Positions 7,791 through 16,113 are shown, counted from the stretch's first letter. The stretch: 64,000 nucleotides of DNA from Poriferisodalis sp965208555 (GCF_965208555.1 NZ_OZ242342.1:806001-870000); one strand, 5' to 3'. Notes: generated by a model not told the origin, from the sequence alone. Numbers and translations are program-made.

Positions 7791-9341
7791 ATGTTGATTC
7801 CAGCAATGACAAGCGAGCAACTGCGGGCTGCGACGAGTAATTCCAGACTGTGCTATGTCAAAGCAGGTCCCGGCTCAGGCAAGACTCTCTTGGCCTCGGA
7901 AGCTTACGGACGCTTACGATACAGACACCATCAGCTCTCAAGGCGAGGAGTATTAGGGATTACATTTGCGCGATCGGCGCGACGGGAGCTCGAACACCGG
8001 ATTCGACTACGTTGGGGAGATCGCGCGATAGAATCACCAAACGCAATCTGCACCTTTGACCAGTTTCATCGCCGCATTGTACAATCCCTGATCACTAAAG
8101 GTCTTGTCAAGTGGCCTGGTCCATCACCGCCCATGCACTTCTTGGATGCCTGGCCATCGGAATATGGAGCGACGCCACGACCGGGCCGTAAGTCCCGGTG
8201 CATGCTTACGCTCGACGACGATGGAATAGTAGCGATCTCCCGTACCACTGACAAGACCCTCGCTCCTAGTCCCGCTTTCGTGGACGCAACTGCCTTTCGT
8301 GAGGCGCTAGCTAAGGGCGTTTGTACACACGCAGATGTGCGCAATATTCTCAGGCAAGCTTGCGATAGAAGTCGACATCCAAGACTGGTCGACGCGATAC
8401 TTGAATATATGTATCAAACGATCTGCCATCTGGTGGTGGACGAAGCCTTTGACATGAACCTACTTGACTTGGCCATGCTCCGGCTCGCCATTGAGGCTGA
8501 TGTACCTGTGATGATAGTTGGCGATCCCTGGCAGAGCCTTTACGAGTTCAGAGGTTCATCTCCTGCGAATGTACGTACTTTGATTGAGGACTATCAGTTC
8601 ACAGAATTCGAGATCGCAGGGTCCCATCGTTATGAATCGGATGAAATGAGGCAACTGTCTAACAGCCTGTTTCACGGCGATCCCTTTGTTCTGCACGGTG
8701 CTAGAGAAGGTGAGGAGTTCGACGTAGCCTTGGCTCACGATTGGATGACGCTTTGGTCTGAGCAACGCCACTTGATTCTACCTGCTGGAGTTCCATCCAA
8801 TATCGATGGCGGTTCAATGGCCCATGCCTTTACAATTCTCTTGAACAAGATAGTTGAAGCGCGCTTCGGCATCGAAGTTTCTAGAGCATCAGTCTCCATG
8901 CGAGCTATATCGCCATCCAAGCTCGATTCGCAATTGGGTGAACCTCTGAAACTCATGCGTGACAGCGACGCCAGTGAAGAGCAAATTTGGAACGCTCTAA
9001 GACACTCCTTCCAGCCCAAGAGCTCGCGCAAGTGGTCGGAGCCTCGGAAGATCGCTAAAGACTGTCTTCGTAGCCTTATGCGAATAGTGAGACAGGGCGG
9101 TGACCCAATCCTAGGTCTCTCCATTCACCAAGCTAAAGGATTGGAGTGGGCTAGGGTCCTTTTCCTTGATGGAGAACTGACGACCGCCACGGGCTATGCA
9201 AACGTACTGGATGTTAATGAACACTCTCACCGAAGTGTCTATGTAGGCCTTACACGAGCCAAAAAATCAGTCCGTGTATTGAACGTGTACAGAGCCGCAA
9301 GCCACGCTCAACGCGCAAAGATCGAGCACATACACTTCTAG
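7791..9341 (+). CDS. gajB: Gabija-like GajB: UvrD/Rep-type SF1 helicase
   Basis: 516 residues from the ATG at 7791; a second ATG at 7806 is also plausible. Superfamily 1 helicase motifs appear in order: AGPGSGKT (25-32), GITFARSARREL (Ia), CTFDQFHRR, VVDEAFD (Walker B, D217-E218), VGDPWQSLYEFRG (motif III), LSIHQAKGLEWARV (motif V) and SVYVGLTRAKK (motif VI). The usual Gln or Phe-Gln after Asp-Glu in motif II is Ala-Phe here, but the catalytic Glu is kept. Its size matches GajB (about 490-520). It lies 91 nt behind the OLD/TOPRIM gene on the same strand and shares its low-GC codon use. In known systems GajB assembles with GajA into a large complex and helps sense or process phage DNA ends. 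That role is inferred here from the pairing. Confidence 0.85.
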   Translation: MLIPAMTSEQLRAATSNSRLCYVKAGPGSGKTLLASEAYGRLRYRHHQLSRRGVLGITFARSARRELEHRIRLRWGDRAIESPNAICTFDQFHRRIVQSLITKGLVKWPGPSPPMHFLDAWPSEYGATPRPGRKSRCMLTLDDDGIVAISRTTDKTLAPSPAFVDATAFREALAKGVCTHADVRNILRQACDRSRHPRLVDAILEYMYQTICHLVVDEAFDMNLLDLAMLRLAIEADVPVMIVGDPWQSLYEFRGSSPANVRTLIEDYQFTEFEIAGSHRYESDEMRQLSNSLFHGDPFVLHGAREGEEFDVALAHDWMTLWSEQRHLILPAGVPSNIDGGSMAHAFTILLNKIVEARFGIEVSRASVSMRAISPSKLDSQLGEPLKLMRDSDASEEQIWNALRHSFQPKSSRKWSEPRKIAKDCLRSLMRIVRQGGDPILGLSIHQAKGLEWARVLFLDGELTTATGYANVLDVNEHSHRSVYVGLTRAKKSVRVLNVYRAASHAQRAKIEHIHF

Positions 9342-9438
9342 TGGCTGTCGACATGTTGCACGACTACAACTGCCACCGAGACCACACCGTCGTCGGCGGC
9401 CCGCCCGCATCACGCGCACACAACCTCACGCGAAGTGA

Positions 9439-9600
9439 CAGCTAGCTGCTCAGGATCGTCACGTCTTGGGCCCCCCGAAGCGGACAGGCGATGAGTTCTG
9501 CGACAGCGAGACTCAGCGCTACGGGACGCTGGTGGTTGAGTTCGTCGGCTTGACAAGCCGCAAGCCCTCGGACATAGGCACCATTGTGAGCGAAGACTGA
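9439..9600 (+). pseudogene. Possible remnant of a coding sequence between the Gabija-like pair and hicA
   Basis: About 53 codons are open between stop codons at 9436-9438 and 9598-9600, without ATG or GTG start. The encoded residues look protein-like (for example FCDSETQRYGTLVVEFVGL), unlike the arginine/alanine-rich products of false frames here. No family is recognised. I see no other feature in the rest of the 9342-9613 gap. Confidence 0.22.
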
Positions 9601-9613
9601 CCCGGAACCGGTA

Positions 9614-9841
9614 CTAGCGAGTCGCCCGCTCCCATTCCTCGCGAGAGATCCCTGCCTGCTCAAGGATGATCGCTAGCAGCTGCGGGCCGACATCTGGGCC
9701 GTGCGGGTTCGGCAGCCGCAGCTTGCGCTTGCCCCTGTGCATCATCTGGTGCTTGCTGCCACGCCATGGACCGCTCCAACCCAGGCGCCGCAGCGCCTTG
9801 ATGAGATCCCGGCGGGCCACCGGCCCGAGCCGTCGGCTCAT
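9614..9841 (-). CDS. hicA: HicA-type mRNA interferase toxin
   Basis: 75 residues with the HicA double-stranded RNA-binding-like fold: RRDLIKALRRLGW, then GSKHQMM with the catalytic His31, then a basic strand and LPNPHGPDVGPQLLAIILEQAGISREEW. HicA cleaves mRNA without ribosome dependence and is blocked by HicB. Its start overlaps the end of the upstream gene by 4 nt (ATGA), so the two are translated together with the antitoxin made first. It lies next to the Gabija-like pair, a usual neighbourhood for toxin-antitoxin pairs. Confidence 0.88.
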   Translation of the reverse strand: MSRRLGPVARRDLIKALRRLGWSGPWRGSKHQMMHRGKRKLRLPNPHGPDVGPQLLAIILEQAGISREEWERATR

Positions 9842-10089
9842 CGGGTGGCGTAGAGGCTTACCCCGTCAATGCTGGGAATGTCGTCGTCACCGTGTTCGAT
9901 CTTGAGAGCAGCCCAGTCGATGAGCACTTCCACCAACTCGGTCTTCGCTGCTCGCACATCTGTGCCCTGAGCCCAGACTCCGTCGATCCCGGCGACGGTC
10001 GCGACCACCCCAGCCGGTTCATCGATCTCCCGCAACTTGGCGTGCTTGGCTGCTGCCTCGGCCCACTTCACGACGTCACTGCGCTCCAC
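9838..10089 (-). CDS. hicB: HicB-type antitoxin
   Basis: 83 residues from a GTG at 10089. The sequence (AGVVATVAGIDGVWAQGTDVRAAKTELVEVLIDWAALKIEHGDDDIPSIDGVSL) follows the HicB pattern: a strand with a GVxAxGxT-like turn, a helix with a regular ELxEVLxDW heptad, then an IPxIDG segment. It is shorter than HicB proteins with a C-terminal DNA-binding domain, so autoregulation may be weak or done by the complex. First gene of the hicBA pair, overlapping hicA by 4 nt. Identification rests on both the pattern and the partner. Confidence 0.8.
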   Translation of the reverse strand: MERSDVVKWAEAAAKHAKLREIDEPAGVVATVAGIDGVWAQGTDVRAAKTELVEVLIDWAALKIEHGDDDIPSIDGVSLYATR

Positions 10090-10237
10090 CCCGTCAGTCT
10101 GTCATGAGGAACCCGCGCCGCCAGCATGGATTTCTCGCAGATCCCTGGGCTAGGCGCAGCCAGGATGCTGGATTCATGCAGCGGGCATATGTTGGTGCCC
10201 AATCTCGAACCCGCTCGGCTGCACGAAAGGACCCCAC

Positions 10238-10669
10238 ATGCGACCCATGAGCAACTCTGAGGCGTTGGAGTTCTTGGCCGAGGGCTCGCGGACGGGCAAG
10301 CTGGCATGGGTGGCATCCGATGGGCGGCCTCACGTTGCTCCGATCTGGTTCATCGTCGAAGACGGCGACCTGCTGTTCGCTACCGGCACGCGCAGCGGCA
10401 AGGCGCTTGCCATGGCTCGCGAGCCTCGTGTTTCGCTGGTCGTGGACACCGAAGCACCGCCGTACGCATTCGTGAAAGTGGACGGGGTGGTCGAGATCTC
10501 CGCAGACGTCGACGAGATCCGGCGTGTGTCAACGCTGGCCGGCGGCCGCTACATGGGCGCCGACCAGGCCGAGTCGTTCGGCGAGCGCAACTCCGGCCCA
10601 GGCGAGTGCCTGATACGACTGCGCCCCACCAGCATCACCGGCGTCGACGGAGTGGCTGACTGGGACTGA
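10238..10669 (+). CDS. PPOX-class F420-dependent oxidoreductase (pyridoxamine 5'-phosphate oxidase fold)
   Basis: 143 residues, a single split-barrel flavin/deazaflavin-binding domain. It opens with a helix and LAWVASDGRPHVAPIWFIVEDGDLLFATGTRSGKALAMAREPRVSLVVD, the characteristic run of this family (RPHVxPxWF and the K-AxxxxxxPRV pattern). Actinobacterial members of this size and shape usually use F420H2 rather than FMN, and cofD and cofE are encoded at 59.6-61.3 kb. The substrate is unknown. AAAGGA precedes the ATG. It stands alone between hicBA and the permease gene. Confidence 0.85.
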   Translation: MRPMSNSEALEFLAEGSRTGKLAWVASDGRPHVAPIWFIVEDGDLLFATGTRSGKALAMAREPRVSLVVDTEAPPYAFVKVDGVVEISADVDEIRRVSTLAGGRYMGADQAESFGERNSGPGECLIRLRPTSITGVDGVADWD

Positions 10670-10706
10670 CAACCGGCGGCGTCGCTGTTCGCCCAGCGAG
10701 ATAACT

Positions 10707-10775
10707 GCCACGAGTGTGGCATGCCACTAGAGTCCCGCACATGCCGCAATTGGGGCATATCTGTGACTCTCATAT
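10707..10775. promoter_or_regulatory. Cluster of ATGCC/GGCAT palindromes before the permease gene
   Basis: TGCCAC-GAGT-GTGGCA (10707-10722) overlaps the perfect palindrome GTGGCATGCCAC (10716-10727). ATGCCGCAATTGGGGCAT (10741-10758) is an 18-bp palindrome with one mismatched pair. CTCATATGCC follows at 10768-10777. The repeated half-site ATGCC suggests binding sites of one dimeric regulator. ATGCCAC also occurs at 14085-14091 near the LuxR gene. Binding is inferred, not shown. Confidence 0.4.
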
Positions 10776-10806
10776 GCCGAATCAACGGCACCAGTAGGCC
10801 GCGAGC

Positions 10807-13257
10807 GTGCCGCTTCTTCGTTTGCGCTGGTCTCTGCGGGAAGGACGCAGGCGCTGGATCCAGATCGTCGGCGTCGCCTTCACGCTCGCCATCGGCATCG
10901 GCAGCTACGCCGGACCCGCCAGTGCCATCGACTGGCGGCTCGACGCGACCGACAAGAGCCTCGACTTCACCAACATGTACGACCTGCGGGCGACGGTCAG
11001 CGGCGGCGGCGACGTACCTGCGGGCACCCTCGCGCGGATTGCCGAAGGCACCGACGGCATCGAGGAGTACAGCGAACGCCTGGTCGTCGACAGGCAGGTC
11101 GAGACGATCGCCGAGGGCGAGGAGCTGCTGGCCCACGGGCGCATCATCGGCGTCGAGCAGATCGGCGGTGGCCGGGGTGTCAACCGCGTTGAGGTGCTGC
11201 GGGGCGACGGCTTGCCCGAGCCGGCGACTGGCGAACCCCGCGTCTTGATCGAATCGAAATTCGCCCGCTTTCACGGCTTGCCAGACAGCGGCACATTGAC
11301 CGTCGGGGGCGACACGAGCGTCGAATTCGTCGGCCATGCCACATCGCCGGAGTTCTTCTTGATCGTCGAAGGAGACGGTTCGCTCGGTCAGTCGAACTTT
11401 GCTGCGCTCTTCGCCCCGCTGGCAACGGCGCAGGACCTCGCGGGCCGCTCCGGCGCAGTGAACGACCTGGTGGTGACGCTGGAACCCGGCGCAGATGCCG
11501 ACGCAGTACGGCAGGAGCTGATCAACGCTGCAGCGTCCGCGGCCGGGACACCGCTGGATGTGATCACCCGTGATGAGACGCCGTCGTACATCGGATTGGT
11601 CAACGCCCCTGCGGCCGACCAGGACTTCGCCGGGGCCATGGCGTTCTTGCTGTTCGTCGGCGCCGGATTCGCTGCGCTGAACTTCTCCTCGCGCATGGTG
11701 GAGGCTCAGCGGCGAGAGATCGGCGTGTCCATGGCGCTCGGCGAGCCTCCGAGGTCGATCGCCATGCGGCCTGTGCTCATCGGTGTCCAGATCGGCATCC
11801 TCGGTGTCATCCTCGGCGTCGCATTGGGCTTCCTGCTCTCCAGCCAGGCTGTGGCCGTCGCCGAAGCGGCGTTCACCTACCCGGTCTTCGAGCAGCCGTT
11901 CAAGCTGGGCATCTATGCGCGCGCCGCCGCAATCGGCTTCGCAGTGCCGCTTCTTGCGGTGCTGTGGCCGGTGCTGCGTGCTGTGCGGGTCCGACCGGTG
12001 GAGGCGATCCGGTCGGGCCATCTGGCGTCCCGGGGCGGCAGCCTGGGGCCCGTCATCAGCCGCGTGCCGCTGCCCGGCCGCAGCCTGGCGCGGATGCCGT
12101 TCCGCAACCTGCTGCGTACGCCGCGCCGAACGTTCATGACGCTGCTGACGTTCTCCATTGGCCTGGCGACGTTGTTCACGATCGTGGGATTCAGCAACTC
12201 CTTCGCCGCGACCTTCGACCGGGGGAATCAAGAACTGCTCGGGAACGATCCCGAGCGCTTCATGATCCGGCTCGATTCCGTCTACCCCGTCGATTCGCCA
12301 CAGGTGCAGGGCGCACTCACCGATCCCACGGTGCATCTCGGCGAGTCAGCACTGGTCCTTGGGGCGAGCGTCGTCGCCGACGAGCCCGACACCGATGACG
12401 GCGAGCCGACACAGCTGGACCTCGTGGTCCGCTTCGTGGACTTCGGCAGCGCTGTGTGGACGCCGACGGCTTCGCAAGGATCGCTCTCCGCGGGAACGCC
12501 AGGCGTCGTGCTCGCCGACAAGGCTGCTCGAGATCTCGGCGTGGAAGTCGGTGACGAGGTGACGCTGACGCATCCCGCGCTGGTCGACGGAGTCTTCGCC
12601 TACGGCACACGCACCGTGCCCGTCACCGCGATACACCCTCACCCGCTCCGGCTCAACGCCTATATGGACCTCTCGCAGGCGTCGACGTGGGGCTTCGGAG
12701 GCCTCGCCAACATCGTGACCGGCGTGCCGGCAGACGGCAGCAGGCTGAATGAGGTGAAGCGGTCGCTGTTCGGCAGCGGCAACGGCGTAGCGCGCGTACA
12801 GGGCCTCGACGAGTCGTTCCAGTCAGTCGAGGACTCCCTCGACCAGGTCTCGGGCTTCTTCATCGTCTTCCGGGGTTTTGTGGTGCTGCTGTTGCTGCTC
12901 ATCGCGTTCAACACCGCCGGCATCAACGCGGACGAACGAGCTCGTGACCACGCGACGATGTTCGCCTACGGCGTTCCCGTGCGACGGGTCATCGCAAACC
13001 TCTCGATGGAGGGACTGCTGCTGTGCGCCGCAGCGGCCGTGCTCGGCGTTCTGTTCGGCTATGCGCTGCTGCTGTGGATGGTGCTGTATCTGATGCCGAC
13101 AGCCATTCCCGAGATCGGGCCGCTCGTGTCGGTCAACCCGATCGAGATGGGGCTGTACTTCGCCATCGCGCTCATCGCAGTCGCCTTGGCGCCCGTCTTC
13201 TCGGCCCGCAAGATGAACAAGATGTCCATACCGGGCACGCTGCGGGTCATGGAGTAG
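10807..13257 (+). CDS. FtsX/MacB-like ABC transporter permease, two-module
   Basis: 816 residues from a GTG at 10807. The first transmembrane segment lies near residues 17-35. A large extracytoplasmic domain follows (to about 275), then three membrane helices (about 278-400), a short loop with PVEAIRSGH, and a second copy of the same layout: membrane helix near 445-465, outer domain to about 680, then three C-terminal helices. This is the 8-helix duplicated FtsX plan of lipoprotein-release or antimicrobial-peptide-type permeases. No ATPase gene is adjacent, so the partner must be elsewhere. Transcription converges with the LuxR gene only 4 nt away. Palindromes upstream suggest regulation. Confidence 0.85.
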   Translation: MPLLRLRWSLREGRRRWIQIVGVAFTLAIGIGSYAGPASAIDWRLDATDKSLDFTNMYDLRATVSGGGDVPAGTLARIAEGTDGIEEYSERLVVDRQVETIAEGEELLAHGRIIGVEQIGGGRGVNRVEVLRGDGLPEPATGEPRVLIESKFARFHGLPDSGTLTVGGDTSVEFVGHATSPEFFLIVEGDGSLGQSNFAALFAPLATAQDLAGRSGAVNDLVVTLEPGADADAVRQELINAAASAAGTPLDVITRDETPSYIGLVNAPAADQDFAGAMAFLLFVGAGFAALNFSSRMVEAQRREIGVSMALGEPPRSIAMRPVLIGVQIGILGVILGVALGFLLSSQAVAVAEAAFTYPVFEQPFKLGIYARAAAIGFAVPLLAVLWPVLRAVRVRPVEAIRSGHLASRGGSLGPVISRVPLPGRSLARMPFRNLLRTPRRTFMTLLTFSIGLATLFTIVGFSNSFAATFDRGNQELLGNDPERFMIRLDSVYPVDSPQVQGALTDPTVHLGESALVLGASVVADEPDTDDGEPTQLDLVVRFVDFGSAVWTPTASQGSLSAGTPGVVLADKAARDLGVEVGDEVTLTHPALVDGVFAYGTRTVPVTAIHPHPLRLNAYMDLSQASTWGFGGLANIVTGVPADGSRLNEVKRSLFGSGNGVARVQGLDESFQSVEDSLDQVSGFFIVFRGFVVLLLLLIAFNTAGINADERARDHATMFAYGVPVRRVIANLSMEGLLLCAAAAVLGVLFGYALLLWMVLYLMPTAIPEIGPLVSVNPIEMGLYFAIALIAVALAPVFSARKMNKMSIPGTLRVME

Positions 13258-13261
13258 TCGG

Positions 13262-14008
13262 CTAGAGAATGCCGTGCTGCATGGCAGTCACGACTGCTTC
13301 GAGCTTGGTCTTGGCCTTGAGCTTTCTTCGGAAGCTGCGGACGTGATTGCGGACAGTGTGGATGCTGATGTCCAGGTCTCGGGCGATGCGGTCCGAGCTG
13401 TGGCCCTCCGCAACCAGCCGCAGTACCTCAGTCTCGCGAGCCGAGAGCTTCGGCACCGCAGCAGTCGTCCCAGACTCGCCGAGTGCCGCTGAATTCGCGG
13501 TCAGCTTCGACGAGGTGCCTTGGGCGTCGCCTTGCGCCGCGGGTTGTTGCGGCTGCACGTGTCCGACCGGTTCGTCGAAGAGATGCAGCCGCAGCTCTGA
13601 GTGCTCGGCATGACCGGTGACCGTGAGCGTGGTGACAGAGAGCTGCCGGTGCTCACCCGACGCACACCGGATCGACACAGTGTCCGGTTCCAGAGATGCA
13701 CCGTCTCCAGGTTCGCTCGGTGCCGGTGGATTGTCCGACCCCCCCCCCCCCGGAGCTTGGGTGAGTCGCCGGCCGAGCATCTGTCCCGCGGTGCTCCCGA
13801 GGATTTGTTCGGCTCGGCGGTTCCAGAACACCACGGTGCCGTCAGCTGTCGTTGCACAGGCACCGAAGCGCGAGACGGCGAGCAGGGCGAAGATGTCATC
13901 CCGTGTCACCGGAACGGTCGCCACTGGTCCCCCGTACTCCTGTTCGGTGCTGAGCGCTGCGACGGACCGCTCAGCGGCTGGCCTGAAGACACCGGTCATG
14001 GGTGTCAT
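13262..14008 (-). CDS. LuxR-family regulator with PAS-like sensor domain and a long G tract
   Basis: 248 residues. The N-terminal part reads as a PAS fold (DDIFALLAVSRFGACATTADGTVVFWNRRAEQILG at about 36-72, then a second half ending ELRLHLFDEPVG). A linker leads to a C-terminal LuxR/GerE helix-turn-helix (LSARETEVLRLVAEGHSSDRIARDLDISIHTVRNHVRSFRRKL). No phosphate-accepting receiver domain is present, so it probably senses a ligand or redox state directly. Thirteen consecutive G bases on the coding strand encode GGGG between the two halves of the sensor. The frame is intact with exactly this length. A second ATG at 13999 could also be the start. Confidence 0.87.
   Translation of the reverse strand: MTPMTGVFRPAAERSVAALSTEQEYGGPVATVPVTRDDIFALLAVSRFGACATTADGTVVFWNRRAEQILGSTAGQMLGRRLTQAPGGGGSDNPPAPSEPGDGASLEPDTVSIRCASGEHRQLSVTTLTVTGHAEHSELRLHLFDEPVGHVQPQQPAAQGDAQGTSSKLTANSAALGESGTTAAVPKLSARETEVLRLVAEGHSSDRIARDLDISIHTVRNHVRSFRRKLKAKTKLEAVVTAMQHGIL
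13739..13751 (-). repeat. Homopolymer of 13 C (G on the coding strand) inside the LuxR gene
   Basis: The run covers 13739-13751. A gain or loss of one base would shift the frame before the DNA-binding domain. Such tracts slip readily during replication and are also prone to sequencing error. Confidence 0.9.
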
Positions 14009-14064
14009 ATGAGTGTCGCTGCGCCCATGAGTATGACAGCAGTACGCCAGCAGAACCCTCGCCC

Positions 14065-14091
14065 ATCCTGCGACAGGATCGGGAATGCCAC
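14065..14091. promoter_or_regulatory. Palindrome and ATGCCAC site between the LuxR gene and the small membrane protein gene
   Basis: ATCCTG-CGA-CAGGAT (14065-14079) is a perfect inverted repeat with a 3-nt spacer. ATGCCAC at 14085-14091 repeats the half-site seen before the permease gene. The AT-rich run TATATATATGA near 14100 probably contains the -10 region of the downstream gene. Confidence 0.35.
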
Positions 14092-14152
14092 GAATGTGCT
14101 ATATATATGACGCGAATATGCTATGCATGCCGCCTGAGCGGAGAGGCTGAGC

Positions 14153-14380
14153 ATGAACGCGATCAAGGGCTATTTCGTCGTCACGCTGTGGCGGGCAATC
14201 TTGAAGCTCATCACCATCGCTGTTTTGGGCGCCGTCTGGGCCGCGAACCCGGACAGCTCGCTCGCGATGGGAACGTTCATTGGTGCAAGCGTTCTGTGGA
14301 TCGTCGACGGTTGTGATCACGGCATCGACACGATCCGCATCAGGAAGAAGCGGGCACGGGCCGCAAGTCCTAGCGGATAG
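14153..14380 (+). CDS. Small membrane protein of unknown function
   Basis: 75 residues with two predicted transmembrane helices (about 10-30 and 38-55: LWRAILKLITIAVLGAVWAA and MGTFIGASVLWIVDG) and a basic tail. GGAGAGG lies at a good distance before the ATG, and an AT-rich promoter-like stretch precedes it, which supports a real gene despite its size. It is divergent from the LuxR regulator and overlaps the end of the convergent SDR gene by 11 bp. Confidence 0.6.
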   Translation: MNAIKGYFVVTLWRAILKLITIAVLGAVWAANPDSSLAMGTFIGASVLWIVDGCDHGIDTIRIRKKRARAASPSG

Positions 14381-15137
14381 TCGGCCAGGCATCGGCGTTC
14401 AGGGCGGCGTCGCTGCCGCCGTCCATGAACACCACCGATCCGCAGAAAAAGCCCGCGTCGGGCGACAGCAAGAACGCCAGCAGGCTCGCCACCTCCTCGG
14501 GGCGTCCCGCCCGAGCCAGCGGAATCGGGTACACGTCGCCGAGCGACAGCACGAACTCGAGCATGTCTGCCGTCATCGGTGTGTCGATGAGCCCGGGAGC
14601 CACCGCATTCAGGCGGATTCCGGAACCGGCCCAGTCCGGACCGGCAGCGGCGCGCCGGACCCACCGGGCCAATGCCAGCTTGCTGGCGGCATAGGCCACG
14701 ATGGCGTCATCACCTGCCAGCGCGCGAGCGGCGGTTTCGTCGTCGTTCAAGCAGGCTTCCACCAGAGCCTCCGGCAGGTCGGCCATGGCGGTGCTGGAGT
14801 TGGAGCTGACGGCGACTGCTGACGGGTCTGCCCCGTCGACAAGCAGCGGTCTCAGCCCTGCGATGGTGGCCACCGCCCCGAAGTAGTTGATGGACACGAC
14901 CTCGGCCGGGTCGGGCCCGGAGATTCCCGCGCCCGCCACCAGGCCGTCGATCCGCCCGCCGCTGGCGGCGGCAACCGCACCGATCATCGCACTGCGACCC
15001 GCGGCGGTGGACAGATCGGCGATGACCTCGGCGTCGCGCAGATCCACCCCGATCACCTCGTGGCCGTCGCCGGCCAGCCGGTCCCTGGTCGCTTGGCCGA
15101 TCCCGCCGGCGGACCCGGTGACCACAATCGTTCCCAT
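14370..15137 (-). CDS. Short-chain dehydrogenase/reductase (SDR)
   Basis: 255 residues with the classical SDR layout: nucleotide-binding TGSAGGIG (7-14), an Asp after the second strand (VDLRD) favouring NAD, the NAG-like GAGIS, the catalytic YAASK, and a C-terminal FMDGG. The region around the catalytic Ser (VSSNSSTAM) is also present. The layout with an insertion before YAASK resembles 3-alpha-hydroxysteroid dehydrogenase/carbonyl reductase-like SDRs. It is on the same strand as the hydrolase and the 274-residue protein upstream and may form a small catabolic unit with them. The substrate is not predictable. Confidence 0.88.
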   Translation of the reverse strand: MGTIVVTGSAGGIGQATRDRLAGDGHEVIGVDLRDAEVIADLSTAAGRSAMIGAVAAASGGRIDGLVAGAGISGPDPAEVVSINYFGAVATIAGLRPLLVDGADPSAVAVSSNSSTAMADLPEALVEACLNDDETAARALAGDDAIVAYAASKLALARWVRRAAAGPDWAGSGIRLNAVAPGLIDTPMTADMLEFVLSLGDVYPIPLARAGRPEEVASLLAFLLSPDAGFFCGSVVFMDGGSDAALNADAWPTIR

Positions 15138-15206
15138 CCGGGTATTCCTAGCTGGAATCGAGCGCGCCCGGGCGAGTGCTCGCGCCTCGTCGACGGCAGT
15201 GACGGA

Positions 15207-16100
15207 TCAGGCCTCGGGGCGGGCACCGCCGAGCGAGGAATGGACAGGGTCGGCACGGGGGTCGCGGCGAGTCCACTGGCCGGCCTCGACTGCGCTGAAG
15301 AAGTCCGCCGCCATCTGGTTGAAGGCGGCAGGCTCCTCCAGGTTGATCCCGTGGCCGGTGCGCGGCGCAATCCACAGGCCGGCCCTCGGCAGCACCCGCT
15401 TGAGAAAGACATTCGTCTCGATGACCGGGTCGTCCTCGTCGCCGACGGCCAGCAGCACCGGAACGTCCAGCTCGCGCAGCTCGGCCTCAAAGTCGTACAG
15501 CGATGGGCGCCCCGCCTGGAAGTTGCGCATGGTCAGCCCCGAGCCGACGGCCGAATGCTCCGACAGGTACTGCTTGAACTCCTCCCAGCCCCTCGGGTCC
15601 TTGTTCTGGAGCTGGACCCGGGTGGCACCCACCGCGAGCCGCTCGGCGGCCACCTCCATCCCCTCGTTCATCATCGCCTCGGCCGCAGCGCGCACCTCGG
15701 CCAGGAACGCCTGACGGGTGTCGCCGAACGCGCCCGACCCGCCGCTGGCGAACAGCAGCGACGTGACCCGCTCCCGATATCGCAGCGCGAACATCAGGCC
15801 CGTGTAGGCGCCCATGCTGAGACCGACGATGTGGGCGCGCTCGATGTTGAGGCTGTCGAGGACTGCCCGCAGGTCCTCCCGCTCGCGCTCGAAGGTGTAT
15901 GCCGCGTCGTCCTCCGGAACATCCGACGGCGGGTAACCCCGTGCGTTGTACGCGATGCAGCGATGGCTGCGGCTGAACCGCCGGACTTGGCCCTCCCACG
16001 TGCGGCAGTCGGCGGCGAATTCGTGCAGCCACACGATGGGATGCCCAGTGCCGGCTTCCTCCGCGTACAGCTCGACCCCGTCTCCCTGGATCATCGGCAT
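15207..16100 (-). CDS. Alpha/beta-fold hydrolase
   Basis: 297 residues. The oxyanion region (IVWLHEFAADCRTW), nucleophile elbow GLSMGAYTG (Ser about 96), an Asp in VGDEDDPVI and His in RTGHGINLEEPAAFN give a full catalytic triad. The sequence style is that of enol-lactonase/esterase-type hydrolases of aromatic catabolism, with HG replaced by HE near the oxyanion hole. The preceding gene ends 13 nt upstream, so the two are probably co-transcribed. The exact substrate is unknown. Confidence 0.87.
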   Translation of the reverse strand: MPMIQGDGVELYAEEAGTGHPIVWLHEFAADCRTWEGQVRRFSRSHRCIAYNARGYPPSDVPEDDAAYTFEREREDLRAVLDSLNIERAHIVGLSMGAYTGLMFALRYRERVTSLLFASGGSGAFGDTRQAFLAEVRAAAEAMMNEGMEVAAERLAVGATRVQLQNKDPRGWEEFKQYLSEHSAVGSGLTMRNFQAGRPSLYDFEAELRELDVPVLLAVGDEDDPVIETNVFLKRVLPRAGLWIAPRTGHGINLEEPAAFNQMAADFFSAVEAGQWTRRDPRADPVHSSLGGARPEA

Positions 16101-16113
16101 GACGTCGAGCGGC

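Noticed and set aside
9342..9438. Third copy of the ssrA 3' end closing the Gabija segment
   Set aside because: No T-arm-like sequence or similarity to 1191-1317 was found after the helicase gene.
10549..12336. Long open frame on the minus strand under the permease gene
   Set aside because: It is antisense to a convincing permease, rich in Arg/His/Asp as false frames in GC-rich DNA are, and has no recognisable domain.
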